A DNA stretch of 64,000 nt from Phycisphaera sp. (lineage in GTDB: Bacteria; Planctomycetota; Phycisphaerae; Phycisphaerales; SM1A02), in contig WGMP01000004.1 of NCBI GenBank assembly GCA_016124975.1, positions 1 through 64,000 of the forward strand. The letters run 5' to 3'. Shown here piece after piece: positions 7,323 to 16,595 of the stretch. The notes below the pieces were generated by a model, which did not search any database, was not told the origin of the DNA, and was given only the letters and a program-made list of their open reading frames with translations. Both the position numbers and the translations under genes were made by a program. Numbering within the stretch: the first letter of the stretch is position 1; each line of letters opens with the position of its first letter.

Positions 7323-9527
7323 ATGCTGTTCCAGCCGACCGTGAATGCGTCTGTCCGCGCCCGCCGCACGCTCTCGACGATGCTCGTCGCGACGGGGCTC
7401 ATTGCGACGGGGCTCCTTGCCACCGCGCCGACCGCGCTCGCACAGGATGAGTCGGCTTCTGGCAGCGGCCAGCGCGACCTCACGGGCGTCACCAAGAGCC
7501 TGTCGGACTTCGTCCACTATGTGCTGATCGGTAAGACCGACCTGGCCCAGGCCGCCGCGGAGGCCGTGCTCTCCGCGAACGCGACCGACGCCGACCTCGC
7601 GAGCGTGGTCGACGAGCAGGGGCTCGCCGAGCGTCTCGACCGCGCCATCTCGCGCAGCCGCCTGATGGGAGAGGTCTCCGATCTCGCGACCCGCATCGAG
7701 GACCGAGTCGAGGACGGCCGCAAGATGCTCGCGCGCAACCCCGCCCGCATCGGCGAGGCGATCGAGATGCTGAGCAAGACGCTCCGCGAGCGCATGATCG
7801 CCGAGGAGCGCATTACCGCCGCGGGCGAGTACGCCGTGCCGCAGCTCCTCAAGGTACTGGTCGACTCGCGCGACCCCGCGAAGGAGCTCGACGCCGCCAA
7901 GGCGATCCGTCTCCTCGAGTCGAAGGCGGTGCTTCCGCTCGCGATGTCGCTTTCGAACCTCGACGCCTCCGGCCAGCGCAAGGTCGTCGCCCTCCTCGGC
8001 GAGCTCGGCCGCCCGCTTGCGATTCCGTTCATCCTCGAGCTCGGCGCCAAGGCCGACACCTCCGATGATCTCCGCGCCGCGTGCGACGCCGCCGTCACCC
8101 AGCTCGGTGGCCAGGCCCGCGATGTCTCCGCGCAGTTCACGGCGCTCGCCCGCCGCTTCTTCGACCGCGACGACACGCTCGTCCCGAATCCGACCGACAG
8201 CGTCAACAACATCTGGTCGTACGACGCGGGCGGCTTCGGCGGCCTGAGCGCGTCGCCCGTCGCGACCTCGGTCTTCTGCGACGAGATGGCCAAGCTCCTG
8301 TCGCGCCGCGCGCTTGCCGCGGATTCCGCGAACACCGCGGCCCTCGCGATCTTCGTGGCGGCCGACCTGCGCCGCGAGAACACCCTTGGCGGCGACGCCG
8401 AGGCGCAGCGCTACAGCCCGCAGTTCTTTGCGACCGCGTCGGGGCCGTCGATCTGCTCTGAGGTGCTCGGCATGGCGATCGACTCGCGCGACACCGCGCT
8501 GATCCGCGACGCGATCGCCGCGCTCGCCCAGACCGCGGGCGGCGACCTCCTTGTCGCACAGTTGGGCCGCGCGCCCATGCTCGAGGCGCTCCGCTACTCG
8601 GAGCGCCGCGTGCGCCTCGACGCGGCGCTCGCGATCGCCGCGAGCAACCCGACGCAGAGCTTCGCGGGCGACTTCGCGGTCGTCCCCACGCTCGTCTCCG
8701 CGATCGTCGACACGGGCGCCACGCGCGTTGCCGTGATCGGCGGGTCGATCGAGGACCGTCAGGCCATCGGTCGTCAGCTCTCCGAGGTCGGTCTCTCGAT
8801 GGTGGCCGACGCAGCGTCGTTCGACGAGGTCGAGGTCGGGGTCCTGAACGCGAACGGCGTCGATCTCGTGGTCGCGCGCGGTTCGGTCGACGAGGTCTCC
8901 GCAACGCTCGCCCGCGTCCGCGCCAGCGGAGCGACGAGCGCGAGCCCCGTGGTCGCCATCGCCAACGCGCTCGAGGAGTCCGCTGCGCGCCGCGCCTTCG
9001 ACGCCGATTCGGCGGTCGTCGTCTGGACCGAGGGCTCGACCGCAGAGTCGTTCCGCGGTGCTGCGACCCTCGCGATGACGCGCGGCTCGGGCGGCGCGAT
9101 CGAGGAGTCCGAGGCGATCGAGTACGCGGTCCGCTCGGCCGAGGCCCTTCGTGGCCTCGCCTTCGGCGGCAGCAAGATCTTCCCGCTCGCCGACGCTGAG
9201 CCCGCGCTCCTGCGCGCGCTCTCCGAGCGCTCTGGCGGCCTTCGCATGCTGGTCGCCGAGGTGCTTGCCCTCATGGCGTCGCCCGCCGCGCAGAGCGCGC
9301 TGGTCGATGCCGCGATCGGCGCCGAGGGCGAGGAGCAGATCCTTCTCTGCGACTACGCCGCGCTGGCGGCCCGCAGCGGCGGGGCGTCTGCGAGCGAGCG
9401 CCAGCTTGCCGCGCTGCGCGACCTGATCTCGGCCTCGGAGGGTGCGACCGCCGACGCCGCGGGCCGACTCTACGGATCGCTCGACGCGGGCTCTGCCGAG
9501 GCCGTGAAGCTGATCACGCGCGACTGA
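7323..9527 (+). CDS. Secreted HEAT-like repeat protein of unknown function
   Basis: This is a 734-residue protein with a signal peptide (RRTLSTMLVATGLIATGLLATAPTALA, cut before QDES). Residues of about 90-250 and 600-720 are helical, with HEAT-like repeats such as AAGEYAVPQLLKVLVDSRD and KAVLPLAMSLSNL. Between about 455 and 570 there is a stretch like a decayed receiver domain: VAVIGGSIEDRQAIGRQLSE, DLVVARG and ASPVVAIANA, without the acidic phosphorylation pocket. ATG at 7323 has AGGAG upstream. It is transcribed away from the riboswitch unit. I do not recognise a specific family; related long helical-repeat proteins are common in Phycisphaerae. A cell-envelope scaffold role is only a guess. 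Confidence 0.82.
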   Translation: MLFQPTVNASVRARRTLSTMLVATGLIATGLLATAPTALAQDESASGSGQRDLTGVTKSLSDFVHYVLIGKTDLAQAAAEAVLSANATDADLASVVDEQGLAERLDRAISRSRLMGEVSDLATRIEDRVEDGRKMLARNPARIGEAIEMLSKTLRERMIAEERITAAGEYAVPQLLKVLVDSRDPAKELDAAKAIRLLESKAVLPLAMSLSNLDASGQRKVVALLGELGRPLAIPFILELGAKADTSDDLRAACDAAVTQLGGQARDVSAQFTALARRFFDRDDTLVPNPTDSVNNIWSYDAGGFGGLSASPVATSVFCDEMAKLLSRRALAADSANTAALAIFVAADLRRENTLGGDAEAQRYSPQFFATASGPSICSEVLGMAIDSRDTALIRDAIAALAQTAGGDLLVAQLGRAPMLEALRYSERRVRLDAALAIAASNPTQSFAGDFAVVPTLVSAIVDTGATRVAVIGGSIEDRQAIGRQLSEVGLSMVADAASFDEVEVGVLNANGVDLVVARGSVDEVSATLARVRASGATSASPVVAIANALEESAARRAFDADSAVVVWTEGSTAESFRGAATLAMTRGSGGAIEESEAIEYAVRSAEALRGLAFGGSKIFPLADAEPALLRALSERSGGLRMLVAEVLALMASPAAQSALVDAAIGAEGEEQILLCDYAALAARSGGASASERQLAALRDLISASEGATADAAGRLYGSLDAGSAEAVKLITRD

Positions 9528-9561
9528 TTCGATTCGGCCGCGACCGACTGTGCATTGAGAG

Positions 9562-9586
9562 CAGCGCCCCCACAAGCGGGGCGCTG
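9562..9586 (+). terminator. Terminator after the HEAT-like gene
   Basis: A strong GC stem, CAGCGCCCC with GGGGCGCTG, is followed by TTCGTTT, 35 bases after the stop at 9527. The U tract is imperfect. Confidence 0.7.
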
Positions 9587-9764
9587 TTCGTTTGGGAGGA
9601 GGGCGACGACCGCTGCGCACACGGCCCCGAGGCAGGGCGCTGTTCCCGTCGTCGGGCCTGCGTCAGCGCGAGTCGAGCTCAGCGGGGTGGCAAAGAGAGA
9701 GCAGCGGCCGCTTGGCCCGCCGCGCGGGGGCCGAGAGGCCGCTGAAAACCACCCGACGACTGAA

Positions 9765-9836
9765 AGCCACCCATGGGATTTGAACCCACGACCTGCGCTT
9801 TACGAAAGCGCTGCTCTACCGCTGAGCTAGGGTGGC
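9765..9836 (-). tRNA. tRNA-Thr (anticodon CGT)
   Basis: On the minus strand this forms a full cloverleaf: acceptor GCCACCC/GGGTGGC, D-arm GCTCAGCGGTAGAGC, anticodon stem GCGCT/AGCGC with loop TTCGTAA (CGT, reading ACG), and T-arm GTGGGTTCAAATCCCAT. The 3' CCA is not encoded. Confidence 0.95.
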
Positions 9837-10063
9837 AGGGCGGAGAAGCATACACGAAATCGGCGCTGTCGGCGCCGCCATCCCCTCGGGAGCTCTTTCT
9901 CGGCCACGGTGGGGGACGGATGCGCGATCTCTGCGGAATACGCGGGCAAGTCCGAGAGATTTCTTGGGTCGCCGCCTTCGCTTGCCGACAAGGGAAGGGG
10001 TGATGGCGGCCGCCGGCGCTGCAGGCGTCTCAGGGACCTCCTGACCCACTGGAGCGGCCTCCG

Positions 10064-12574
10064 ATGTCTCGAAATCTCATCCTTGCGGCGCGGTTCCTCG
10101 GTCGGGCTTCCTACGGCACCACCGCGGCGCTGCTTGCCGCCGTCGCGACGCTCGCTGCGTGCACCTCCGACGGCGATTCGATGCGTGGGGGCGTCGGAGC
10201 CCAGAGAGACTCGATCACCGTGCAACCCGGGGTTGTGCGCGCGGCGCCCTTGGCGCACACATGCGAGGCAGGGTGCTCGCATGGCGTCGGCTTCGGCGGC
10301 GACCTCGGCTTGGGCTCCACCCCTCGATCCAGCTCCGGCCTCGCGCTGCACGCGGTGCCGATCGGCCCCGTCTCCGCGGAGCCACGCCTCGCGGCGGGGG
10401 CCGCCCCGACGCAGACCGATGGCGCCGTGCAGCGGGGAGACAACCGTCGCGTGCCGCGTGCGCTTCGACCGTTCGTGGCGGTGCTCGAGCTCGACGCCGT
10501 GCGGCTGCGCGCCCTCGCCGACGGTGGTGGCGGCGTCCTCCGCGGCGTTCCCATCGATCCGACGCGCTCCGTCGACCTCGCCCTCGTCCCCGTGCAGCCG
10601 TTCTCGGCAGACGCCGTCATCGAGCGCGCGGGCGTCGGACCTTCATCGACCCTGCCGCTGGCGATGGAGGGCGCGTTCCTCGCGGGCGAAGTGCTCGGGG
10701 TCGAGGAAAGCCGCGCGTTCGTCGCATCGAGCGCCGCGGGGACCTTCGGCTTCATCGAGTTTCCCGAGGAGACCATCATCATCTCGAGCGGCTCCTTCGG
10801 AAGCGGACTCCCCACGGTGGCCTACAGCATGCAGGCTCTTCCGCCAGGATGGATCGAGCAGCCCGCGTGGACCTGCGCCGCAGAGACGGCGGGCGACGGC
10901 TCCGACGATGCGGGTGCGGGCTCTGGCGCCGCGGAAGGGGCGTCGTTCCTCGGCGGCGCGGCGTGCCGTCAGATCCGCGTCGCCTACGACACCGACCACG
11001 AGTTCCTGCAGCTCTTCGACGGCGACACCGACGCCGCCGTCGGCTATGTCGGCACCGTTGCGGCGGCCGTGACCACGATCTTCAGCCGGGATGTCGATGT
11101 GCGGCTCTCTGCGTCGTACCTGCGTCTCTGGCTGGCGCCCTCCGACCCGTGGACCGCGACGAATCTCTCGACGCAGCTCAGCCAGTTCCGCAACCACTGG
11201 ACGACCAACATGGGCGCGGTCTCGCGTGAACTCGCGCACTTCCTCTCGGGCCGCGGGCTCGGCGGCGGCATCGCGGACCTGCCTGGCCTCTGCGGCGGCA
11301 CGAGCTTCGGCTACGGACTCTCTGCGAACCTCGAGGGCTTCTTCCCGACGCCGCTCGAGAACAACAGCCTGCAGAACTGGGACATCTATGTGATCGCGCA
11401 CGAACTTGGGCACAACCTCGGCGCCATCCACACCCACTCGTTCATCCCGCCGATCGACGGATGCGGCCTGAGCCCATCGGACTGCGCCAACGCCGCGCAG
11501 GGGACCATCATGTCCTACTGCGCGTTCTGCCCGGGCGGGCAGGCGAACATCGCGCTGACCTTTCATCCGCAGAACATCGCCGCGATGAGTTCCTATCTCG
11601 ACAGCCTCGGCTGCAACTACACGGGGCCCGCACGCGCGCCTGTCGCCGTCGCAGACGCGGCCACGGCCTACGCGGGGGTCGCGAAGTCGATCGATGTGCT
11701 CGGGAACGACCTTCCGTTCAACTGCGAGGACATCGTGATCGAGTCGTTCACGGCCATGACCGCAGCGGGCGCGACGGTGACCCGCGCATCGAGCACGGGC
11801 CCCGAGAGCTATGACCTGCTCGTCTACTCGCTGCCTGCGGGCTCGGCGTTCACGGGCATCGACACGGTGAGCTATCTCCTGCGCGACAGCTCGGGCCAGA
11901 CGGCCACGGGCACGCTGACCGTGACCGTGGAGACGCTGCGTCCCGCGGAGAATCCCGTCGACACGGATCCGGGCCTCGCCGCCCGCTACTACGCGCTCTC
12001 GTCGCCGACGGTCCTCCCCAACTTCGCCGCGCTGAACCCCTATGCGACGGGCACCGCCACGACGCTCGGGTTCAACCCGACCAACGGCGCCTTCGCGGGA
12101 AGCGGGCGCTCCGACAATGTGGGCGCCGTCTTCGAGGGCTGGATCGAAGTGCCCTCGTCGGGCGGTTGGACCTTCACGCTGACCTCGGACGAGGGGTCGC
12201 GTCTTCTCATCGGCGATGAGGTCGTCGTCTCGCACGACGGGCTCCATTCCTTCACGGCTGCAAGCGGTACCATCGGCCTCGCCGAGGGGCGTCACGCCTT
12301 CCGCGTCGAGTACTTCGAGCGCACGGGCTCCGCGGGCCTCGTTGCGTCGTGGTCGGGCCCGGGCGCCGCCCTCGCCACCATTCCCGCCGCGAACCTGTGG
12401 CAGGGTGGCCGCATCTCGCCCGCGGACTTCAACCAGGACGGCGCCGTCGATGCAGCGGACCTGACGCTCCTGCTCGGCGACTGGGGGCTTCCGAGCTCGC
12501 CCTACGACCTGACGGGTGACGACCGCGTGACAGCGCCCGACCTGAGCGTCCTGCTCTTCGAGTGGACGGGCTGA
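10064..12574 (+). CDS. Metzincin-type metalloprotease lipoprotein with PA14 domain and dockerin-like tail
   Basis: This is an 836-residue exported protein. The signal ends in a lipobox (ATLAAC, Cys at about 33), so it is probably a lipoprotein. The catalytic domain (about 300-520) has HELGHNLGAIHTH from residue 446, the HExxHxxGxxH zinc site of metzincins (reprolysin-like). A Bacteroides-type or cadherin-like Ig segment follows (about 525-625, VLGNDLPFNCEDI). Then come a PA14-like carbohydrate-binding domain (about 630-770, LTSDEGSRLLIGDEVV) and a dockerin-like tail (DFNQDGAVDAADLTLLLGDW plus a second half). ATG at 10064 has GGAG upstream. The roughly 225 bases between the tRNA and this gene hold nothing I recognise. 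The likely job is degrading extracellular protein or glycoprotein. Confidence 0.9.
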   Translation: MSRNLILAARFLGRASYGTTAALLAAVATLAACTSDGDSMRGGVGAQRDSITVQPGVVRAAPLAHTCEAGCSHGVGFGGDLGLGSTPRSSSGLALHAVPIGPVSAEPRLAAGAAPTQTDGAVQRGDNRRVPRALRPFVAVLELDAVRLRALADGGGGVLRGVPIDPTRSVDLALVPVQPFSADAVIERAGVGPSSTLPLAMEGAFLAGEVLGVEESRAFVASSAAGTFGFIEFPEETIIISSGSFGSGLPTVAYSMQALPPGWIEQPAWTCAAETAGDGSDDAGAGSGAAEGASFLGGAACRQIRVAYDTDHEFLQLFDGDTDAAVGYVGTVAAAVTTIFSRDVDVRLSASYLRLWLAPSDPWTATNLSTQLSQFRNHWTTNMGAVSRELAHFLSGRGLGGGIADLPGLCGGTSFGYGLSANLEGFFPTPLENNSLQNWDIYVIAHELGHNLGAIHTHSFIPPIDGCGLSPSDCANAAQGTIMSYCAFCPGGQANIALTFHPQNIAAMSSYLDSLGCNYTGPARAPVAVADAATAYAGVAKSIDVLGNDLPFNCEDIVIESFTAMTAAGATVTRASSTGPESYDLLVYSLPAGSAFTGIDTVSYLLRDSSGQTATGTLTVTVETLRPAENPVDTDPGLAARYYALSSPTVLPNFAALNPYATGTATTLGFNPTNGAFAGSGRSDNVGAVFEGWIEVPSSGGWTFTLTSDEGSRLLIGDEVVVSHDGLHSFTAASGTIGLAEGRHAFRVEYFERTGSAGLVASWSGPGAALATIPAANLWQGGRISPADFNQDGAVDAADLTLLLGDWGLPSSPYDLTGDDRVTAPDLSVLLFEWTG

Positions 12575-12580
12575 ACCCGC

Positions 12581-14986
12581 TCAGGGCGCCGCGGGCGAGC
12601 ACACGATCCGCCGCGCGGCTGCTCCTGGAAGGAGCGGGAACGGAAGCCCGTCCTGCCAGGGCCGATGGAGGCTGCGGAAGTGCGGAGAGGTCGGAAGACC
12701 GCTCTGGCCCGCTGGCGTGACGAGGATTCCATCTTCAAGATGAGCGGGTGAGACGGACGAACGCTGGCTCGCGCCGAAGCCGGGCGTCTGCACGCGCACG
12801 GTGGTCGGATGCCCTGGAAGCGCCGCCGCGGGCATGGCAGCGATGCGCGCCGCGGCGCCGAGCGAGTCGGCGGCGGGATGCCGCATCGCAAGTCTGTTGC
12901 GCTCTCCGCGCGTGACGAATCGCGGCGCTGCGGCGTCTTCGCCGAGAGTGGACGCGGCGGGAGCGGATCTTGCGCTCGCAGCCTCCTTCGCAAGCGATGC
13001 GACCGCCGCGCGCGCAAGCCACGCGCGGGTGGCGGCCGACCACGCGTCGCCCTCCGCGGGTTCGCCGCAGAGGTGCGGGGCACGCGACTCGAGCGACCGA
13101 AGCAGCGCCTCGTCGTCGAGCGCCGACACAACCTCGCGCGCGGAGAGCCCCGCACGGGCTCCCGCCTCGGTCGCAGAGAGCCACCCCGCGTATGCAAGCG
13201 CCATCTCGCGGCGGATTCCGTCGAGGATGACGGGCGCGGACGCCTCCGCGGTGACCGCACCATCCCATGCCTCGATCGTGCGGCGCGCGGACACCGATGG
13301 TTCCTCGAGCGGTCCCGTTCCGAGCGCGGCGAGGATCGCGTCGCGCCAGCGGAGAAGCCGCGGTGAACGCACATCGAGCTGCACGCCGTGGAGAAGCGGC
13401 TCGTCCCAGTCGGAGCGCGCAGAGAGGACTTCGCGGAGTCGATGCGCGCGATCGCCGTGCGCCTCGTCGGTGCCGAGGACGCCGAGCAGCGCGCCCGTCG
13501 GCGCGATCGGCAGCTGGTTCCCGCTCGTCAGGATGCCGCTTGCGGGGTCGAGCAGCATGGGCTTCTCGTCCGCGGGCACCGTGCCGCGCCATGCGGGCGC
13601 TTCGCGCCAGTCGACGACGCGCGGCGTCGGCGCGTCGCGCAGCGGCAGGCTTCCCGAGATCGTCCAGCCGATGCGTCCGTCGCCGCTTGCGACGAGCACA
13701 TTCTGCGGCGGACCCTTCCAGCGGCGGGCGCAATCAATCGCAGACTCGAGCGTCTTCGCCTCGCAGATGTCGAAGAGCCCGAAGTCGATCGCCGCATCGA
13801 GGAGGATCGGCGAGCGCATCGCGAGAAGTCGCCCGTCGGGAAGCGTCGCCACCACGGGGCCGAACTCGGTCGACAGCGTCTCGATCTCGCGGGCGTTCGG
13901 ACCGCTTCCGAGCGTGCGCGCGTGGCGCGTGATCGGCTTCGGTCCCGTCGGAGCGTGGTGAAGTGCGGCGTCTTCGGCGGTGCGCTCGACCAGCACAAGG
14001 TCGCACAGATCCGCCGTCAGGTTGGTGAAGCCCCACGCGACATGGCCGTTCGTGCCTTGGACGAGGAGGGGCACTCCGGGAAGCGAGAGGCCGACGAGGC
14101 GGCCTGTGTCCCACTGGAGGTCGACGCGGTACCAGAAGTTCGGCGCCATCAGCGCCAGATGCATGTCGTTGCCGACGATGGCGCGGCCGTCGCGGGTGCG
14201 CGCGGCGGCCACGGCGAACGCGTTTGAACCTGGCTGCGTGAGCACCTTCTCGGGAGCGGTGGGGCCAGGGGCCGGCGCTGCGGTTGTGCCTCGCGCACGC
14301 AGGTCGAGCAACGCTGCTCCAGGAAGCGCGGGCACCGCGGGCGATGGGCTTCCGTCGACCGTCATGTCGAGCACGCTTCGGCTCGAGGTGAGGAACGCAG
14401 CGACCTCGTCGCCGAACGCGCGATAGAGCGGCGTCCGCACGCGGTCGGCGCGGTCCGAGCCGTCGAGGTAGCGCGCCATCCCGAGCTGGACGAGCATCGA
14501 GTCGACGGGCGTCCACGGCGCGCACTCGGCCTTCAAGAGCTGGTACTCGAACGGCTTCGCCGCGGCGAGCTGCGCGTTGACGCCCGCCGCGTAGGCCTCG
14601 AGCAGCGCGCGGTGCTCCTCGGGGAGCCGCGCGACGGCCGTCTCCGCGATGGCGCGAAGCCCGAGTGCGATGGTGTCGCGATCGCGCTCGATCGCCTCTG
14701 GGATCAGTTGCCCAAGCTCGCCCGCTGGTTCGCGGCGCGCGAGATCCATCTGGAGGAAGCGCTCCCGCGCGTGGATCCAGCCCTGCGCGCAGACCGCGTC
14801 GCGCAGCGAGCGTGCGCGGATCGTGGGGATGTCGAACGAGTCGAGGTCGATCTCGACGGGGGCCGCGAGCGATGGAAGCACCGCGTTCGTGGGTTCGACC
14901 GCGTCGGGGGCGAGTTCGGCCGCGCATGGCCCCGGCGCTGTCGCGAGGAGGATCGCGGACACGATTGAAAGCGTGCAGTGGTGCAT
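12581..14986 (-). CDS. Penicillin acylase family (Ntn-hydrolase) amidase, exported
   Basis: This is an 801-residue protein with a signal peptide (SIVSAILLATAPGPCAA). It follows the penicillin acylase pattern: an alpha part with IPTIRARSLRDAVCAQGWIH and RFLQMDLARR, then the autocatalytic junction QPGSNAFAVAA. Ser254 there would become the N-terminal nucleophile of the beta chain after self-processing. Later family motifs are GNDMHLAL, WYRVDLQW and HVAWGFTNLTAD. The size fits family members that cleave penicillins, acyl-homoserine lactones or other N-acyl amides; the substrate is unknown. The family usually has Gly-Ser-Asn-Asn or -Ala, so this one is intact. It converges with the metalloprotease gene, six bases apart. 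Confidence 0.9.
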   Translation of the reverse strand: MHHCTLSIVSAILLATAPGPCAAELAPDAVEPTNAVLPSLAAPVEIDLDSFDIPTIRARSLRDAVCAQGWIHARERFLQMDLARREPAGELGQLIPEAIERDRDTIALGLRAIAETAVARLPEEHRALLEAYAAGVNAQLAAAKPFEYQLLKAECAPWTPVDSMLVQLGMARYLDGSDRADRVRTPLYRAFGDEVAAFLTSSRSVLDMTVDGSPSPAVPALPGAALLDLRARGTTAAPAPGPTAPEKVLTQPGSNAFAVAAARTRDGRAIVGNDMHLALMAPNFWYRVDLQWDTGRLVGLSLPGVPLLVQGTNGHVAWGFTNLTADLCDLVLVERTAEDAALHHAPTGPKPITRHARTLGSGPNAREIETLSTEFGPVVATLPDGRLLAMRSPILLDAAIDFGLFDICEAKTLESAIDCARRWKGPPQNVLVASGDGRIGWTISGSLPLRDAPTPRVVDWREAPAWRGTVPADEKPMLLDPASGILTSGNQLPIAPTGALLGVLGTDEAHGDRAHRLREVLSARSDWDEPLLHGVQLDVRSPRLLRWRDAILAALGTGPLEEPSVSARRTIEAWDGAVTAEASAPVILDGIRREMALAYAGWLSATEAGARAGLSAREVVSALDDEALLRSLESRAPHLCGEPAEGDAWSAATRAWLARAAVASLAKEAASARSAPAASTLGEDAAAPRFVTRGERNRLAMRHPAADSLGAAARIAAMPAAALPGHPTTVRVQTPGFGASQRSSVSPAHLEDGILVTPAGQSGLPTSPHFRSLHRPWQDGLPFPLLPGAAARRIVCSPAAP

Positions 14987-15081
14987 AGGGTCTCGTTCCG
15001 CGGCGCTTGCGGCTGCGGCGGGTTCGGGTAGCGTATCTCCGCACGGCCCGTTGGGCCGACTCGGACGACCTCGGAGGTGGC

Positions 15082-16035
15082 ATGCATCGACGCGACGCGC
15101 TTGGAGTCCTCGGCCTGGCTTCGCTCGGCGGACTTGTGAACCACGCCCTTGCCGCGGCGCCGCGATGGCAGGCGACCGCGCAGCCGGCTTCGGATGCGAA
15201 GCGCGGGGACGACGCGCCGCGCAACACGATCTCGCTTGCGCAATGGTCGCTCCACCGGCGCTTCGGCTTCGGGCGCCCCGAAGAGCGCGCGAAGGACCCC
15301 GCCGACCCGCTCGACTTCGGCAAGATCGCGCGCGAGGAGTTCGGGATCTCGCAGATCGAGCTCGTGAACTCGTTCTACCGCCCGCGGATCGGCGACAAGA
15401 CGCTCGCGGGCGAGATGCGCAGGCGCTTCGACGATGCGGGCGTCTCCACGATCCTCATCATGTGCGATGGCGAAGGCCTGTGCGGCGCGGCGGACGACGC
15501 GGCGCGCGCGACCTTCGCCGCGAACCATGTGAAGTGGCTCGAACTTGCGAAGGCGCTCGGCTGCCACTCGATCCGCGTGAACGCGATCGGAGAGGGCGAC
15601 GCGGCCGAGCAGGCGAAGCGCTGTGCGGACGGGCTTGCGAAGCTGGTGGCGCTCGCGAAGCCCTTCGCGCTCTCCGTCATCGTCGAGAACCACGGCGGAC
15701 TCTCGTCGGACGGCAACTGGCTGGTCGGCGTCATCAAGGCCGTGAACGACCCCGCGTGCGGCACGCTGCCCGACTTCGGCAACTGGCGCGACGCGAGCGG
15801 CACGCTCGTCGACCCCGTGCGCAATGTCGAGCTCGTGATGCCCTATGCGAAGGCCGTGTCTGCGAAGAGCTACGACTTCGATGCCTCTGGGAAAGAGACC
15901 CTCCTCGACTATCCGCGCCTGCTGCAGGTGGTGCGCGCGGCGGGCTACCGCGGCGCGATCGGCATCGAGTATGAGGGCAAGCGCCTCAGCGAGGCCGACG
16001 GGATCCGCGCCACGAAGGCGCTGCTGGAGGCTTGA
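15082..16035 (+). CDS. Tat-exported TIM-barrel protein, sugar phosphate isomerase/epimerase family
   Basis: This is a 317-residue protein with a twin-arginine signal (MHRRDALGVLGLASLGGL). The mature part fits the AP endonuclease 2 / xylose isomerase-like TIM barrel: ISQIELVNSFYRPRI, HSIRVNAIGEG, IVENHGGLSSD, DFGNW and IGIEYEG at the positions of the barrel's metal-binding strands. Many planctomycete and Verrucomicrobia paralogues are exported in this way; the substrates are not known. ATG at 15082 has GGAGG a few bases before it. It stands alone, divergent from the penicillin acylase gene. Confidence 0.87.
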   Translation: MHRRDALGVLGLASLGGLVNHALAAAPRWQATAQPASDAKRGDDAPRNTISLAQWSLHRRFGFGRPEERAKDPADPLDFGKIAREEFGISQIELVNSFYRPRIGDKTLAGEMRRRFDDAGVSTILIMCDGEGLCGAADDAARATFAANHVKWLELAKALGCHSIRVNAIGEGDAAEQAKRCADGLAKLVALAKPFALSVIVENHGGLSSDGNWLVGVIKAVNDPACGTLPDFGNWRDASGTLVDPVRNVELVMPYAKAVSAKSYDFDASGKETLLDYPRLLQVVRAAGYRGAIGIEYEGKRLSEADGIRATKALLEA

Positions 16036-16097
16036 GCGCGCGCCGCTGCGGCGGCTTGCTTTGGTGCTAGGGATGCATTGGCCGACGGTTGGGCGCG

Positions 16098-16535
16098 TCA
16101 ATCGCGGATCTGGAACCTCTCGAAGAGGAAGGCGGGGCTCACCGTGCATCCGACGAGGGTCCAGGGGCCAAGGCTGCGCGCGCGCTGCCAGGCGCCTGCG
16201 GGCACCTCGATCTGCGGGCGTTCGCCGTCGTGCAGGGCGGTTCCAAGGATGCGTGTCCGCACGGGCTGCCCCTCCTCCTCGATCGAGAGCTCGAGCGGGC
16301 TGCCTGCGTAGAAGTGCCAGATCTCGGCCGCGTCGACGCGGTGCCAGCGGTTCTCGACGCCGTGGGGAAGCAGGAAGTAGATCGCCGTTCCCGCGCCGCG
16401 CCCGCCGTCCGCGGCGGCGTGCCGCCAGGTCTCGCGGTAGAAGCCGCCCTCGGGGTGCGGAGCGAGGTCAAGGAGCGCGATGATCTCCTCCGCGGATTCG
16501 GGGCGGGGTGGAAGCGGGATGGCTCGTTCCTGCAT
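16098..16535 (-). CDS. Cupin_5 (DUF985) domain protein
   Basis: This is a 145-residue protein matching the DUF985 cupin family: ALLDLAPHPEGGFYRETWR, TAIYFLLPHG, WHRVDAAEIWHFYAGSPLEL and VPAGAWQRARSLGPWTLVG. The fold is a small beta-barrel; family members are of uncertain function, with sugar or metal binding suggested by structures. ATG at 16535 is the start at the natural N-terminus. It is divergent from the threonine dehydrogenase gene, 60 bases apart. Confidence 0.88.
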   Translation of the reverse strand: MQERAIPLPPRPESAEEIIALLDLAPHPEGGFYRETWRHAAADGGRGAGTAIYFLLPHGVENRWHRVDAAEIWHFYAGSPLELSIEEEGQPVRTRILGTALHDGERPQIEVPAGAWQRARSLGPWTLVGCTVSPAFLFERFQIRD

Positions 16536-16595
16536 GCCGCACACCCTATACTTGCCGCCCGTTTCCCGCCGCACGACCCTTTCCTGCAGGAACCG

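Noticed and set aside
7152-9620. An 822-codon minus-strand frame opposite the HEAT-like gene.
   Set aside because: The plus-strand gene has a signal peptide, ribosome binding site, promoter and repeats. The minus frame has none and runs into the riboswitch region.
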